A stretch of DNA of 64,000 bases from Psychrobacter urativorans (GTDB taxonomy: Bacteria > Pseudomonadota > Gammaproteobacteria > Pseudomonadales > Moraxellaceae). The stretch is from positions 92,400-156,399 of the forward strand of contig NZ_CAJHBR010000006.1 in NCBI RefSeq assembly GCF_904846695.1. The letters run 5' to 3'. This document shows, piece by piece, positions 25,929 to 36,124 of this stretch; position 1 is the stretch's first letter, and the number at the start of each line of letters is the position of its first letter. The notes under the pieces are model-generated. The model did not search any database and was not told the origin of the DNA. It worked only from the letters and a program-made list of their open reading frames with translations. A program made the translations under genes and the position numbers.

Positions 25929-26945
25929 ATGCTACTTTATATTCTACGCCGGATTTTAATCTTAGTTCCTGTCTATATCGGCTTAACCCTATCGACTTTT
26001 ATTCTCATTCGTCTTGTACCTGGCGATGCTGTTGAGATTATGATGGGCGAGCGTATGGTTGATCCTGAGCTACATGCGCAGGCTTTAGTGCGCCTTGGTT
26101 TAGACAAACCCTTGCCCGTACAATATTGGGATTATCTCACTGGGATACTGCAAGGTAACTTTGGTGAATCCTTTCGTACTCGCACCCCTATATTACAAGA
26201 TTTTTTCGCCCATTTTGTGCCGACATTAGAATTAGCACTTTGCGCGATTACCATAGCGAGTGTGGTTGGTATCAGTTTGGGTATTTTTGCCGCATTGCGT
26301 CGAGGCACTTGGATTGACTATACCTTAATGTCGGGCGCACTTGCCGGCTACTCTATGCCCATCTACCTACTTGGGCCTATTTTGACAGGTATCTTTGCTC
26401 ATTATTTAGGTCTACTACCGGTCTCTGGGGTCATCTCTGTCGCCCAGTTCCTAGACGTCAAACCTTTATATGGTTCTTGGCTATTAGGGTCTTTAAGCTC
26501 TGGTGAGCCCGGTGCCTTTTGGAACGTTGTCAAACATTTTATCTTACCCTCAGTGGCTCTATCTACAATTCCTCTAGCTATGATCGCTCGTATGACCCGC
26601 TCAGCAATGCTTGAGGTGTTAGACGAAGATTATGTACGTACAGCAAGAGCTAAAGGCTTATCACCAAAACGGGTGATTTTGATTCATGTGATGCGTAATG
26701 CGCTTATCACTGTGGTCACCGTAGTGGGATTGCAGATGGCTACACTATTGGCTGGAGCTATTATCACCGAAACTATCTTTAGTTGGCCGGGCGTTGGCAA
26801 CTGGTTACTAGATGGCTTCTTTACTCGTGATTACCCTATTGTACAAAATGGTATTTTATTGGTCGCCACTGCACTGATTCTGGTGAGCTTAATGATCGAT
26901 ATTTTATATGGATTTATTAATCCTAGAATTCGCCATTCTTCATAG
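25929..26945 (+). CDS. peptide ABC transporter permease (DppB-like)
   Basis: A 338-residue inner-membrane permease. It opens with MLLYILRRILILVPVYIGLT, the classic DppB start, and contains the EAA-type loop in EDYVRTARAKGLSPKRVILIHVMRNAL that contacts the ATPases. I preferred the ATG at 25929 to a frame start at 25812, which would add 39 residues not typical of the family. It pairs with the DppC-like protein; a 270-base gap separates them, unusually long for such an operon. Confidence 0.9.
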   Translation: MLLYILRRILILVPVYIGLTLSTFILIRLVPGDAVEIMMGERMVDPELHAQALVRLGLDKPLPVQYWDYLTGILQGNFGESFRTRTPILQDFFAHFVPTLELALCAITIASVVGISLGIFAALRRGTWIDYTLMSGALAGYSMPIYLLGPILTGIFAHYLGLLPVSGVISVAQFLDVKPLYGSWLLGSLSSGEPGAFWNVVKHFILPSVALSTIPLAMIARMTRSAMLEVLDEDYVRTARAKGLSPKRVILIHVMRNALITVVTVVGLQMATLLAGAIITETIFSWPGVGNWLLDGFFTRDYPIVQNGILLVATALILVSLMIDILYGFINPRIRHSS

Positions 26946-27215
26946 TTTATTGTTAGGGTGAAGCCCACTTGCTACATTTTTGATGCCTCTGTAATTCATC
27001 ATAATTGTATCTGCAATAGCTATTTATAGTTTTTAATAATTACCCATAGTGCTCATGATGACCTTGTGTCCCTAAGTTTGTATTACTCAGCTTTCCTAAG
27101 ACAAGCAGATGCTAAGTTAGCTCAAGCAATAAGCAATTTAAATAAGCAACTTAGCGCAATAAAGTAAGCAAGCCAGTGGAGTAAAACAAGGTCTAATTCA
27201 CTAAAGGAATATCCA

Positions 27216-28130
27216 ATGAAGCCTTCTGTAATTCCTTCCGATGTTGCGCAGGTTGCCCCTAAACCGCCAACTTCTTGGCAGCTGTTTTTATACACCTTTT
27301 GTCGAAACAAAGGCGCCGTACTGGGTTTTATCGTTTTAATGCTGATGGTCATCATCGCCATATTAGCTCCTACCATTGCGCCTTATGACCCGCATGAATT
27401 ATTTACCGGTAAAGAGCAGCTACCGCCATCCTTCTTTAGTGGTGGTGATTCGATGTTCTTTTTGGGCACCGATGATGCTGGTCGTGACACCCTCTCACGC
27501 GTTATGCACGGCGCACGTTATTCGCTATTTATTGGTATCAGTGCTACCTCTATCGCCATGATTGTCGGGGTATCTTTAGGACTAAGTGCGGCATTTTGGC
27601 CCAAGGTTTGGGGCAAAGCAGTCATGCTAGTGAATGATATTTTGATGTCTTATCCAAGCCTATTGCTTGCCATCATTATTGCCGCTATCTTAGGGCCGTC
27701 AATGACTAATACCATTATTACTATTGCCTTAGTATGTACACCGCCTTTTATCAGGTTGACTCGTGCTACAGCCATGGTTGAGCTGCAACGTGAGTATTTT
27801 ATCGCCTCAAAAGTTATGGGTGCAGGCGTATTAAGGCTGTTATTTATTACTATACTACCCAACTGTATGGCGCCCTTAATCGTCCAAGCTACTATGATTT
27901 TCTCTACTGCTATTTTGGAAGCGGGTGCGATTGGTTTCTTAGGTTTCGGGGTGCAACCACCTGATGCTGAGTGGGGTGCCATGCTAGGTACTGCTCGCCA
28001 ATATATCCAAAGCAATGTTTGGTTAGCGATTTGGCCGGGTATAGCGATTTTCTTAGCTGCTTTGTCTATCAATCTAACGGGCGACGGTCTACGTGATGCC
28101 TTAGATCCAAAATTGAAGCAGGTGTCTTAA
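27216..28130 (+). CDS. peptide ABC transporter permease (DppC-like)
   Basis: A 304-residue permease with a cytoplasmic N-terminal tail, six spans and the EAA loop ([26 protein letters not shown]). The motif [15 protein letters not shown] [21 protein letters not shown] is diagnostic of the DppC group. Its TAA stop shares an A with the ATG of the next gene, so translation is coupled. Ribosome site AAAGGA precedes the start. Confidence 0.9.
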   Translation: MKPSVIPSDVAQVAPKPPTSWQLFLYTFCRNKGAVLGFIVLMLMVIIAILAPTIAPYDPHELFTGKEQLPPSFFSGGDSMFFLGTDDAGRDTLSRVMHGARYSLFIGISATSIAMIVGVSLGLSAAFWPKVWGKAVMLVNDILMSYPSLLLAIIIAAILGPSMTNTIITIALVCTPPFIRLTRATAMVELQREYFIASKVMGAGVLRLLFITILPNCMAPLIVQATMIFSTAILEAGAIGFLGFGVQPPDAEWGAMLGTARQYIQSNVWLAIWPGIAIFLAALSINLTGDGLRDALDPKLKQVS

Positions 28131-29203
28131 TGAACGATTCTCAAGTAAATAGCTTTGACGTAAATAGCTCAGTGAATACCCTTGCCACCAATAACTCACT
28201 CCTCCTCGATATTGAGCATCTATCGGTTACTTTTGGCGAAGGAGCACGAGCTTTTCGTGCGGTCGATGACGTCTCTTTAAAAATAAAACAAGGAGAGGTC
28301 ATTGCGGTTGTTGGTGAATCTGGCTCTGGTAAATCAGTCACTATGATGGCGCTGATGGGATTATTGCCCTCTTCTGCTACTGTGGTTGCTGATCGACTGA
28401 ACTTTGATGGCAAAGAGCTGTTAACCATGCCAGCAAAACAAAAGCGCAAGATTATTGGCAAAGATATTTCGATGATATTTCAGAACGCCATGTCATGCCT
28501 TAATCCAAGCTTTACCATCGAGATGCAAATGGGCGAAGTATTAACCACCCATCTTGGCTTGCGCGGAGCTGCGGTAAGACAGCGTCTTTTAGAATTATTA
28601 GAGCTGGTTGAAATGCCAGATGCTAAGAACCGTCTGCGTGTCTATCCGCATCAACTCTCAGGTGGTATGAGTCAGCGAGTGATGATTGCAATGGCGCTGG
28701 CTTGTGAGCCGAAATTGCTTATCGCTGATGAGCCGACAACCGCTCTCGACGTGACGGTTCAGGCTCAAATCATGGATTTGCTCGGTCGCCTGCAGCGCGA
28801 GAAGCAAATGGCCATGGTGCTTATCACTCATGACTTGGGCTTAGTGGCGCAGAACTCTCGTGATGTCGCCGTTATGTATGCCGGTCAAGTGGTCGAGACT
28901 AGCACCGTGCCAGAAATATTCCAAAAACCTGCCCATCCTTATACCGAGGCGCTACTACAAGCTATTCCTGAGCTGGCAGTTGGACAAGATAGATTGAACA
29001 GCTTACCGGGTGTGGTTCCTAGTCAATATGATCGTCCAACAGGGTGCTTACTTTCGCCACGTTGCCCCTATAAAGAGCCCGCCTGTGAGGTGCCGCCCCC
29101 TATTTTAAAAACCCCAAATGGCGAGGTCCGCTGTATTCACGCCACCCTTCCTGAACATCCTACTCGGACTGCTCAAACGGCTACTCTGGAGTCTGAAATA
29201 TGA
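28130..29203 (+). CDS. peptide ABC transporter ATPase (DppD-like)
   Basis: A 357-residue nucleotide-binding subunit with Walker A (GESGSGKS), the signature LSGGMSQRV, Walker B ([12 protein letters not shown]) and the C-terminal oligopeptide/dipeptide extension with a cysteine cluster ([15 protein letters not shown]) that can hold an iron-sulfur cluster in this family. It overlaps both neighbours by a few bases, showing tight translational coupling within the dpp-type operon. Confidence 0.92.
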   Translation: MNDSQVNSFDVNSSVNTLATNNSLLLDIEHLSVTFGEGARAFRAVDDVSLKIKQGEVIAVVGESGSGKSVTMMALMGLLPSSATVVADRLNFDGKELLTMPAKQKRKIIGKDISMIFQNAMSCLNPSFTIEMQMGEVLTTHLGLRGAAVRQRLLELLELVEMPDAKNRLRVYPHQLSGGMSQRVMIAMALACEPKLLIADEPTTALDVTVQAQIMDLLGRLQREKQMAMVLITHDLGLVAQNSRDVAVMYAGQVVETSTVPEIFQKPAHPYTEALLQAIPELAVGQDRLNSLPGVVPSQYDRPTGCLLSPRCPYKEPACEVPPPILKTPNGEVRCIHATLPEHPTRTAQTATLESEI

Positions 29204-30171
29204 GTCATAAAATCGTTTTAAAGGCCGACAACCTACATAAACACTATGAGGTGTCTCTAGGATTAGGAAAAGGTAAAGCCTTCGTCAAGGCGTTGAACGG
29301 CATCTCATTTGAGTTAGAGGCAGGGAAAACCCTAGCGGTTGTCGGTGAGTCGGGCTGTGGCAAGTCTACTTTAGCGCGCCAGCTTACTTTGATAGAGCAG
29401 CCGACCGGTGGCGAGCTATTTATTAATAATGAGGCAACTACCAGTTACAGCAGAAGTGCGCTTAAAAACTTGCGTACTGAGATTCAAATGGTGTTCCAAA
29501 ACCCTTATGGCAGTCTCAACCCACGCCATACTATTGGTTTTCAGCTGACCGAACCGTTAGATATTCATACTACGCTGAGCAAAGAAGAAAAACGCAGCAA
29601 AGTGCATGCCATGATGGAGCACGTTGGTTTACGTCCTGAGCATACTGGTCGCTATCCGCATATGTTTTCTGGTGGTCAGCGCCAGCGTATTGCTCTTGCC
29701 CGCGCCATGATGCTCAACCCTAAAATTGTGGTCGCTGATGAGCCGACATCAGCCCTTGACGTCTCTATTCAGGCGCAAGTACTGAATTTATTTATGGACT
29801 TGCAAGATGAGTATCGCACCGCCTATGTTTTTATCTCGCATAACCTCTCGGTCGTACGCCATGTAGCCGATGATGTGATGGTGATGTATTTAGGTAAGGC
29901 GGTCGAGCATGGTGCTAAAGATGCTATTTACGATGATCCCAAACACCCTTATACCATCGCTTTACTCTCGGCAGCACCCTCAGTGACCGGACATAAAAAA
30001 CAGCTGACCCTACAAGGCGAGTTGCCTAGCCCTCTTAACCCGCCAAGTGGCTGTGCGCTTCATAAACGCTGTCCTTATGCTAAGCCTATCTGTAGCGAAA
30101 TAGAGCCTGAGCTGCGTGAGTGGCAAGGACGCTTAGTCTCTTGTTTACGACTAGAAGAGATATATGGATAA
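29200..30171 (+). CDS. peptide ABC transporter ATPase (DppF-like)
   Basis: A 323-residue ATPase, partner of the DppD-like subunit: Walker A GESGCGKS, signature FSGGQRQRI, Walker [12 protein letters not shown] and the C-terminal cysteine motif [15 protein letters not shown]. Its ATG overlaps the previous stop (ATGA). It is the last gene of the five-gene peptide importer. Confidence 0.92.
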   Translation: MSHKIVLKADNLHKHYEVSLGLGKGKAFVKALNGISFELEAGKTLAVVGESGCGKSTLARQLTLIEQPTGGELFINNEATTSYSRSALKNLRTEIQMVFQNPYGSLNPRHTIGFQLTEPLDIHTTLSKEEKRSKVHAMMEHVGLRPEHTGRYPHMFSGGQRQRIALARAMMLNPKIVVADEPTSALDVSIQAQVLNLFMDLQDEYRTAYVFISHNLSVVRHVADDVMVMYLGKAVEHGAKDAIYDDPKHPYTIALLSAAPSVTGHKKQLTLQGELPSPLNPPSGCALHKRCPYAKPICSEIEPELREWQGRLVSCLRLEEIYG

Positions 30172-30587
30172 TTAGGTGCTGACTCTATAATGATCAGCCC
30201 TACCAGCTTAATGTCGTTCTATTATTTGAATAATCAAACTTCAATAAGCTCAGAATATTTACAAGCTAAATCTTCTGAGCTTATCAAATCAATAGCCCTA
30301 CTCAGCTCTAACTCGTTTTTATAACGCGTCCCTTCATTTTTTATTCCTTCAAACTTATCTACTCAACCCCAAATGGATTCAATCCACTCCTGTTATCATA
30401 CTTTTCCTTCTTTATTAGCGATTTATTCTGACCTTTTTTATGATTATCGTTATACTGTCTGAACTTGGCTAAAGCATGCTAGATAGCTAATTAACAACTC
30501 TAACAATCAGCGCTTTATATCCATTAAATATTTGTATATAAGCCCTATCTAAACAGCCCTGCTATTATTCTATTTTTGGAAAATCCA
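30172..30587. other. 416-base gap with an 11-base inverted repeat
   Basis: TAAGCTCAGAA (30245-30255) and TTCTGAGCTTA (30273-30283) form a stem with a 17-base loop 74 bases after the dppF-like stop. There is no T-tract, so it may be a weak terminator or an mRNA 3' end structure. Nothing else was recognised. Confidence 0.45.
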
Positions 30588-31439
30588 ATGACCTTCCCAT
30601 TTTTCCAACCTAGTGAAAACCTCATCAAACCTTATGCGCTAATGGATTTGGACGATACTCTATTTCAGACCCAGCGTAAAATTGACGCTTGGGATTTAGC
30701 GACCGGTGAAACCGAAAACTTAATTTGTGCCAGTGTAAATAAACAAGTCCAGCCCTTGAGCTTTATGACTCAGCGCCAAGCGGCGTTTTTTAATTGGCTG
30801 CTTGTTAGCACTGAATTGATAGTAGTCACTGCGCGTGATAGATCTGAGATACAACGAGTCAAACTGCCTTTTGACAGTTGGCAAGTATTGACTCATGGCG
30901 CGATAATACTAAGCCCAGATAATAAATTACTGGCGGCTTGGCAACAGCATATGTATCAGCAGCTCACACCACTACAAGATAAGCTCAACCAGCTAAGCGA
31001 AGTGTTTGCTAATCACAGTAAAGGGGCTAACAGTCAGTTAGTGTTCACGCCGCATAGCGATACTTTTGATAGTGGCAAGATTAGTTATAATGGTGCTAAT
31101 AAGCGCAAGTTAACCATCTATTTAGCTATTAAACATGCGCAAAAAGACCATCAAGTATTAGTAGATTTGGCCGATAAATTACCGTTATTAATACGGGATT
31201 TTGATCAGCACTTTTATGTCCATGTCAATGCTAATAACTTAGCGATACTCCCACATGTTATTCATAAACGTCATGCGGTCCAGTTCCTGCTAGAACACCA
31301 TTTAGACAGTCAGCGCCCCAGTTTTGGCTTTGGTGATAGTTTGGCAGATCTCCCGTTTCTGCAATTACTAGACTGGTACGGTATGCCCAACCATGGGCAG
31401 CTACATTCAGAGCTACAATCAGCATCAACCTCTCAATAA
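30588..31439 (+). CDS. HAD-family hydrolase of the Ter biosynthetic set
   Basis: A 283-residue haloacid dehalogenase-type phosphatase. The nucleophile motif MDLDDTLF (D20, D22) is near the N-terminus, motif II is in VVTARDR and motif IV in GFGDSLADLPFL. It should remove a phosphate from a pathway intermediate. I chose the ATG at 30588 (GGA seven bases upstream) over a TTG at 30576. StiP-PELOTA follows after 17 bases and the aldolase after that, so the three form one unit typical of Ter gene clusters. Confidence 0.88.
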   Translation: MTFPFFQPSENLIKPYALMDLDDTLFQTQRKIDAWDLATGETENLICASVNKQVQPLSFMTQRQAAFFNWLLVSTELIVVTARDRSEIQRVKLPFDSWQVLTHGAIILSPDNKLLAAWQQHMYQQLTPLQDKLNQLSEVFANHSKGANSQLVFTPHSDTFDSGKISYNGANKRKLTIYLAIKHAQKDHQVLVDLADKLPLLIRDFDQHFYVHVNANNLAILPHVIHKRHAVQFLLEHHLDSQRPSFGFGDSLADLPFLQLLDWYGMPNHGQLHSELQSASTSQ

Positions 31440-31456
31440 CAGGCGTGGCCATCATA

Positions 31457-32665
31457 ATGAATAAAGATAACCCTGCTATCTCTCCAGTGGATCAAGCTAC
31501 AAAAATAGCTCAGTTAGCTCGTTATGGCTCAGGGAGTTATCTTGCCAGCGATGTCATTGTCCTGTTAGATATCGTCAATAAAGAAGCCATTGCCGATGTG
31601 CCAGTCAGCCAAAAAGAAGCCTTAATTCAAAACGGTCAACGCCATTACTCAGATATGTTAACTTTGGAGAGCGCTCCAACTGCGATGCACGAGCAGCTAT
31701 ACGCTCAAGCATTGACTCAAGGCACCCAGCGCACTGCTACTGATATCGCTAACTTAGCCTATTCTTTACATGATATTTTTTATCAAAGCATCACTAATAA
31801 AAACCCGTTAGTCTTAATCAGCTTAGTGCGTGCCGGCTTGCCAGTAGGGGTGTTATTACAACGTGCTCTAGCCGACACGAATAGTGCTTACAATCTGCCT
31901 AGCGTGCATTATGGTATCAGCATCATTCGTGATCGTGGCCTTGATCCTGTAGCCCTAAAAATGCTGCTGGAGGCTTATCCGAATAGTCCTATAGTATTTG
32001 TCGATGGCTGGACGGGTAAAGGGGCTATCTATCAAGAGCTAGCGAGTAGCCTTGCGTCATTTAATCATCCTACTGATATGAATTTTGCTAACTTTTTTCA
32101 TCAAGGTCTAAGTGTTGTGCCGCTATTGACTCTGGCTGATCCTGCTGGTGTGGCTTGGCTAGCAGCCAGTACCGATGACTGGTTAATTCCCTCAGGACTG
32201 TTAAACAGTACTGTGTCAGGGCTTATATCACGTAGCTTATATACTGAGCCACAATACGGGCTACATCGCAGTATATTTTATGATAACTTAGTAGAAGTTG
32301 ATCATAGTCTAGCTTTCATTGATCATATTGACATGGCAAGACAACAGCTGACGGTATTACCAGTGGCTTTAGCTACCTTTGGACAGCCACGCTATCAGAC
32401 CGCAGCGTTAATTGATGAGCTGGCAATAAAATATGACATTAGCAATCGCAATCGTATTAAACCGACTATTGCCGAGGCAACAAGAGCGATATTGCGCCGT
32501 GATCCTGAGTGTGTTTTGCTAGCGACAGCCGACCATCCTGATACCTTATTATTAAGACATTTATGTGCTCAGCGAGATATTAATATTGAGGTATTAGGTG
32601 TTAAAATACTTCCTTATCAGGCTATTACCTTAATCAAGCAACGTAATACAACCGCAGATAATTAG
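31457..32665 (+). CDS. StiP-type cysteine protease/PRTase-like protein with PELOTA domain
   Basis: A 402-residue protein. The N-terminal StiP domain (once called PRTase_1) shows LVLISLVRAGLPVGVLLQRA and FVDGWTGKGAIYQEL, which resemble a PRPP loop; Pfam now labels the family a cysteine protease. The C-terminal PELOTA-type RNA-binding domain follows (RRDPECVLLATADHPDTLLL and on). Both are hallmarks of the Ter metabolite cluster. The start is uncertain: ATG at 31457 is preferred over GTG at 31445, which would sit one base after AGG. Function is known only by prediction. Confidence 0.85.
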   Translation: MNKDNPAISPVDQATKIAQLARYGSGSYLASDVIVLLDIVNKEAIADVPVSQKEALIQNGQRHYSDMLTLESAPTAMHEQLYAQALTQGTQRTATDIANLAYSLHDIFYQSITNKNPLVLISLVRAGLPVGVLLQRALADTNSAYNLPSVHYGISIIRDRGLDPVALKMLLEAYPNSPIVFVDGWTGKGAIYQELASSLASFNHPTDMNFANFFHQGLSVVPLLTLADPAGVAWLAASTDDWLIPSGLLNSTVSGLISRSLYTEPQYGLHRSIFYDNLVEVDHSLAFIDHIDMARQQLTVLPVALATFGQPRYQTAALIDELAIKYDISNRNRIKPTIAEATRAILRRDPECVLLATADHPDTLLLRHLCAQRDINIEVLGVKILPYQAITLIKQRNTTADN

Positions 32666-32764
32666 TAGTTTAAATCACTATTTTAAACCTGCTATTTATA
32701 GTATTGCTATGGTCAATATCTGTTAATTACATTCACTTCTTTATCACTATTTACGACGTTAATT

Positions 32765-33841
32765 ATGCCCGATATGACAACAAACGAGTCCAGCCTTTAT
32801 AATTATACTCAGTCTTATGCCAATCTCATTACCGATCGGCATGCGCTGGTCAAGCCGCACACCCATCATCCTTACCAGTTGGGTGCTAGTCTCTACATGC
32901 CTGCTACGCGACAAGATATCTGGCAAGTTATCAAGCGTGACAAACTCTCGACGATCAACAGTATTATTATCTGTTTAGAAGATGCGGTTAGTCATAGCGA
33001 CATAGAGTTAGCATTGATACGTTTACAAGCGCTGTTAGATACTTGGGCGGCGCATGTTGATATGATCAATGAGCCTTCAAGACAAGCTGTTGATCAGATA
33101 GAGCCGCAATCAAAGCAGCCTACCCGACCCTTAGTATTTGTGCGCCCACGCAACCCAATGATGCTACAGAAATTAGCAGATTTTAGGCATATTGGATTGC
33201 TCGATGGGTTTGTATTACCTAAAGTCGATATGTATAGCCTATCTAATTGGCGTATGGCTTGTCAAAATCTAGATACCGACCAACTGTTGATGCCGACTCT
33301 AGAGACCGCGGCCCTTTTTGATCCGCATCACAACCAAGAGTTGGCCATCGGTTTTAAAGAAGCCTTTAGTCAGCCGGTATTTGCCTTACGTATCGGTGGT
33401 AACGACTTATTTGCAGCCCTACGTTTGCGCCGTCCAAAGAACAGTATCATCTATGATACTCCAATTGGTACTTTAGCTTATCAGCTGCTCGGCTGTTTTG
33501 TGCCTCATGGGTTTTATCTGTCAGCGCCAGTCTTTGAGTACTTAGACCAGCCGACACTATTTATGCAAGAGTTAACTCGTGACGTGGGCTTAGGATTAGT
33601 CGGCAAAACTGTTATTCATCCTAGTCAAATTGCTCTAGTGCAACAAGCCTACTGTGTGCCTGCTAGCATGTTAGATGAAGCGCAAGCCATACTCCATAGC
33701 GAGGCCAAAGCGGTATTTAAATACAATAATACTATGCTAGAGCCAGCAACTCATCGTGCATGGGCGACTGAAGTTGTCAATCGTGCTGAAGTTTTTGGTA
33801 CTATTAATGATGGTAATAGTGACTATAAGCCCTTGCTGTAA
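32765..33841 (+). CDS. HpcH/HpaI-family aldolase (CitE-like) of the Ter set
   Basis: A 358-residue aldolase/citrate-lyase-like protein. Family marks are GASLYMPA at the start, IICLEDAVSH (metal-binding acid), VFVRPRNP, FVLPKVD, the catalytic RIGGNDLFAALRLRR region and IHPSQIALVQQAY. CitE-like enzymes cleave or form C-C bonds of acyl-CoA or keto acids; the Ter versions are predicted to act on a sugar- or nucleoside-like substrate. It ends the HAD-StiP-aldolase unit and is followed by a strong terminator. Confidence 0.88.
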   Translation: MPDMTTNESSLYNYTQSYANLITDRHALVKPHTHHPYQLGASLYMPATRQDIWQVIKRDKLSTINSIIICLEDAVSHSDIELALIRLQALLDTWAAHVDMINEPSRQAVDQIEPQSKQPTRPLVFVRPRNPMMLQKLADFRHIGLLDGFVLPKVDMYSLSNWRMACQNLDTDQLLMPTLETAALFDPHHNQELAIGFKEAFSQPVFALRIGGNDLFAALRLRRPKNSIIYDTPIGTLAYQLLGCFVPHGFYLSAPVFEYLDQPTLFMQELTRDVGLGLVGKTVIHPSQIALVQQAYCVPASMLDEAQAILHSEAKAVFKYNNTMLEPATHRAWATEVVNRAEVFGTINDGNSDYKPLL

Positions 33842-33866
33842 GCTTATAATATAAGCCTTAAATAGT

Positions 33867-33903
33867 AAAAAAGCCGTTATCATAAATTTGATAACGGCTT
33901 TTT
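33867..33903. terminator. bidirectional terminator after the aldolase gene
   Basis: AAGCCGTTATCA (33871-33882) pairs with TGATAACGGCTT (33889-33900), flanked by A- and T-runs. It serves the plus-strand aldolase and probably also the convergent hydrolase gene. Confidence 0.92.
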
Positions 33904-33933
33904 AACAGCTAATTTATAGCCTAACTGCTACCA

Positions 33934-34746
33934 CTAAAGGCAGCTACCCAAGAATTTGCTAATTAGATTATTCACTTGCTGAGGTTGTTCTACAGTCGCC
34001 GTGTGCCCCGCGCCTTTCACTACGGCCAGCTTTGACCCTGCTATAGCAAAATGTATACGCTCAGCTTTAGGATAAGGGGTCGCCATATCTTCATCACCGA
34101 CTATAATGAGCGTTGGTGTGTTAATCTTACCCAGCTGCTGATAAACACCTGCACGCTCAATCACCCCTTTGGTGGCTTTAGTTGCGCCAATCTTATGATT
34201 GCCCTCTAGCATTTTTTGCCATTGTTTATATTGCGACCGACGTGATTTATCTGTCAAAAAAGTGCTACCAAACATGATAGGCATTATCTTTTTGCTGACA
34301 GGCTTCATACCTAACCAGCGCATAGCGGTCATTAACTTAGCGTATTTAGGGATATTATCAGGGTCTTCAGCATCGCCCGAGGTCTCTAATAGAACTAATG
34401 ATAATAAGCGCTCAGGATGAGTAATAGCGATACGCTGACCTACAAATCCGCCCATCGATAAACCAACAAAATTACACTTCTGTATGGCCAACGCATCCAT
34501 CAAGGCAATAACGTCATCAGTTAGCGAGTCCATATCATAGCCGTCTTTGGTAATCTGCGACTGACCTTGCCCCCGGAAGTCAAAAGCAATACAGCGATAG
34601 TTCTTTTTAAAATAGGCAACTTGCTCGTCATACATTCGCGTACTCCACAGTAGTCCGTGAGCGAATATTATGACAGGCTTATGCCGCTGGTCAGGCGCGC
34701 TATCTTCATAATATATATTGGCATTATTAAGCTGAATATGAGGCAT
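33934..34746 (-). CDS. alpha/beta hydrolase
   Basis: A 270-residue alpha/beta-hydrolase fold enzyme. The nucleophile elbow GLSMGG has S97; the acid is in VGDEDMATP and the histidine in GAGHTATVEQP, so the triad is complete. FAHGLLW provides the oxyanion-hole turn. It resembles 3-oxoadipate enol-lactonase/esterase types, but the substrate cannot be told. The ATG at 34746 is preceded by AAGGA at seven bases; an upstream GTG is less likely. It is a single-gene unit. Confidence 0.85.
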   Translation of the reverse strand: MPHIQLNNANIYYEDSAPDQRHKPVIIFAHGLLWSTRMYDEQVAYFKKNYRCIAFDFRGQGQSQITKDGYDMDSLTDDVIALMDALAIQKCNFVGLSMGGFVGQRIAITHPERLLSLVLLETSGDAEDPDNIPKYAKLMTAMRWLGMKPVSKKIMPIMFGSTFLTDKSRRSQYKQWQKMLEGNHKIGATKATKGVIERAGVYQQLGKINTPTLIIVGDEDMATPYPKAERIHFAIAGSKLAVVKGAGHTATVEQPQQVNNLISKFLGSCL

Positions 34747-35270
34747 AACCACTTCCTTGTAGGCAATAGTAACTTTAATAAGTTCGATTGATTTGCTGAC
34801 TAATTTTAAATGTCAGCTGATCGGTTAATATAGTCAATCCTATTTACAACTAGTAAATCGCCAGCTACTGATATAAATTTTCTGTCTAAAAGTGAAGATA
34901 TGACTAAGGCTCGTGCAAACTTATACTAATGACTCTGCAGCAACTCTTGCGTGGACTGACTATAAACTAAATTTCAATGTTTTTATCATAGAATATAATG
35001 CATTGATTTAATAGTATTATTACTTAGCCATTAGGATAACCAAACTTATAGCTTCAGTGCTTACAAACGACTTTTTACCATTAACCCTGAAGTGTACAAA
35101 ACCCAGCCTGCAATGAAGCCACTTATCAGACCTGTATCTAGGTATCTATGCATTTGGCATCTACGCATAGTCTCAGCGCTCATAGAACCTGCTTTTATAA
35201 GTCATCCAAACTGCTATAGTAATGAGCATCTAATGATTTATTACCACAAACTACAATAAGGATAAAACCC
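34747..35270. other. 524-base AT-rich gap, divergent promoters expected
   Basis: It lies between the minus-strand hydrolase and the plus-strand crotonase gene and should hold both promoters. I see no clear gene, RNA or repeat. Confidence 0.4.
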
Positions 35271-36068
35271 ATGTCGCAGCCTTCAGTTGATTATCAAGTT
35301 AACGATCATATCGCCACTATTACTATGAATGATCCAAAGACTTTAAATGCTTTTAGTACTACCCTTAAGAACGCTATGATGGAGGCCCTTAACAAGGCCG
35401 ATACTGATGAGCAAGTACGAGTGATTGTATTGCAAGGCGCTGGTGGTAACTTCTCAAGTGGTGGGCATATTGGTGAGATGCTTGAGAACGGTATGGAAGG
35501 TGACGCCTTATCTGACAAGCTTAACTTTATGGTTGGCGAAGTTGCTGAAATTAGTTTGAAACTGCGCGCTATCCATAAGCCGATTATTGCCAAGTTAGCA
35601 GGTGCGGTCGCAGGCGCAGGTATGAACTTAGCGCTGACTTGTGACTTCCGTATCGCCGCTGATAATGCCAAATTCGTACAAGCTTTTGTCAATATTGGCT
35701 TAGTGCCCGACGCTGGTGGTATCTACTTATTGAACCAGCTAATTGGGGTGGCAAAAACCACTGAGATGGTCATGCTTGGGGATAAGCTCACTAGCGATGA
35801 TATGGCGCGCCTAAACTTAGTGAATACGGTGGTCAGTAGCGACGAGTTAGAGGCAACGACCCTAGCATTAGCAACGCGCTTAAGTAACCTGCCTGGCAAA
35901 GCCTTGGCATCAATGAAGCATATGATTAATACTCACAGCTTTATGGGACTAAACGAAGCGCTGGATATGGAAGTTGATCAGCAGACTATGCTTGCCAAGA
36001 CTGATGATTTTAAGGAAGGTATTAGTGCTTTTATGCAGAAGCGTAAGCCAGTTTATATGGGTAAATAA
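35271..36068 (+). CDS. crotonase-family enoyl-CoA hydratase/isomerase (PaaG-like)
   Basis: A 265-residue crotonase. The oxyanion-hole residues lie in GGNFSSGGHIGEM and AGAVAGAGMNLALTCDF. The residue matching Glu144 of classical hydratases is N119, while D147 (in GLVPDAGG) occupies the second acid site. This pattern is that of PaaG-type isomerases more than of true hydratases. The closest functional guess is isomerisation of a 2,3-enoyl or ring-epoxide CoA thioester. No pathway partners are adjacent. AAGGA lies before the ATG. Confidence 0.85.
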   Translation: MSQPSVDYQVNDHIATITMNDPKTLNAFSTTLKNAMMEALNKADTDEQVRVIVLQGAGGNFSSGGHIGEMLENGMEGDALSDKLNFMVGEVAEISLKLRAIHKPIIAKLAGAVAGAGMNLALTCDFRIAADNAKFVQAFVNIGLVPDAGGIYLLNQLIGVAKTTEMVMLGDKLTSDDMARLNLVNTVVSSDELEATTLALATRLSNLPGKALASMKHMINTHSFMGLNEALDMEVDQQTMLAKTDDFKEGISAFMQKRKPVYMGK

Positions 36069-36124
36069 TGGGCATATCATGAGTCCAACTCATTAAACGC
36101 TGCTATCCTTATCGTCCCCTAACT

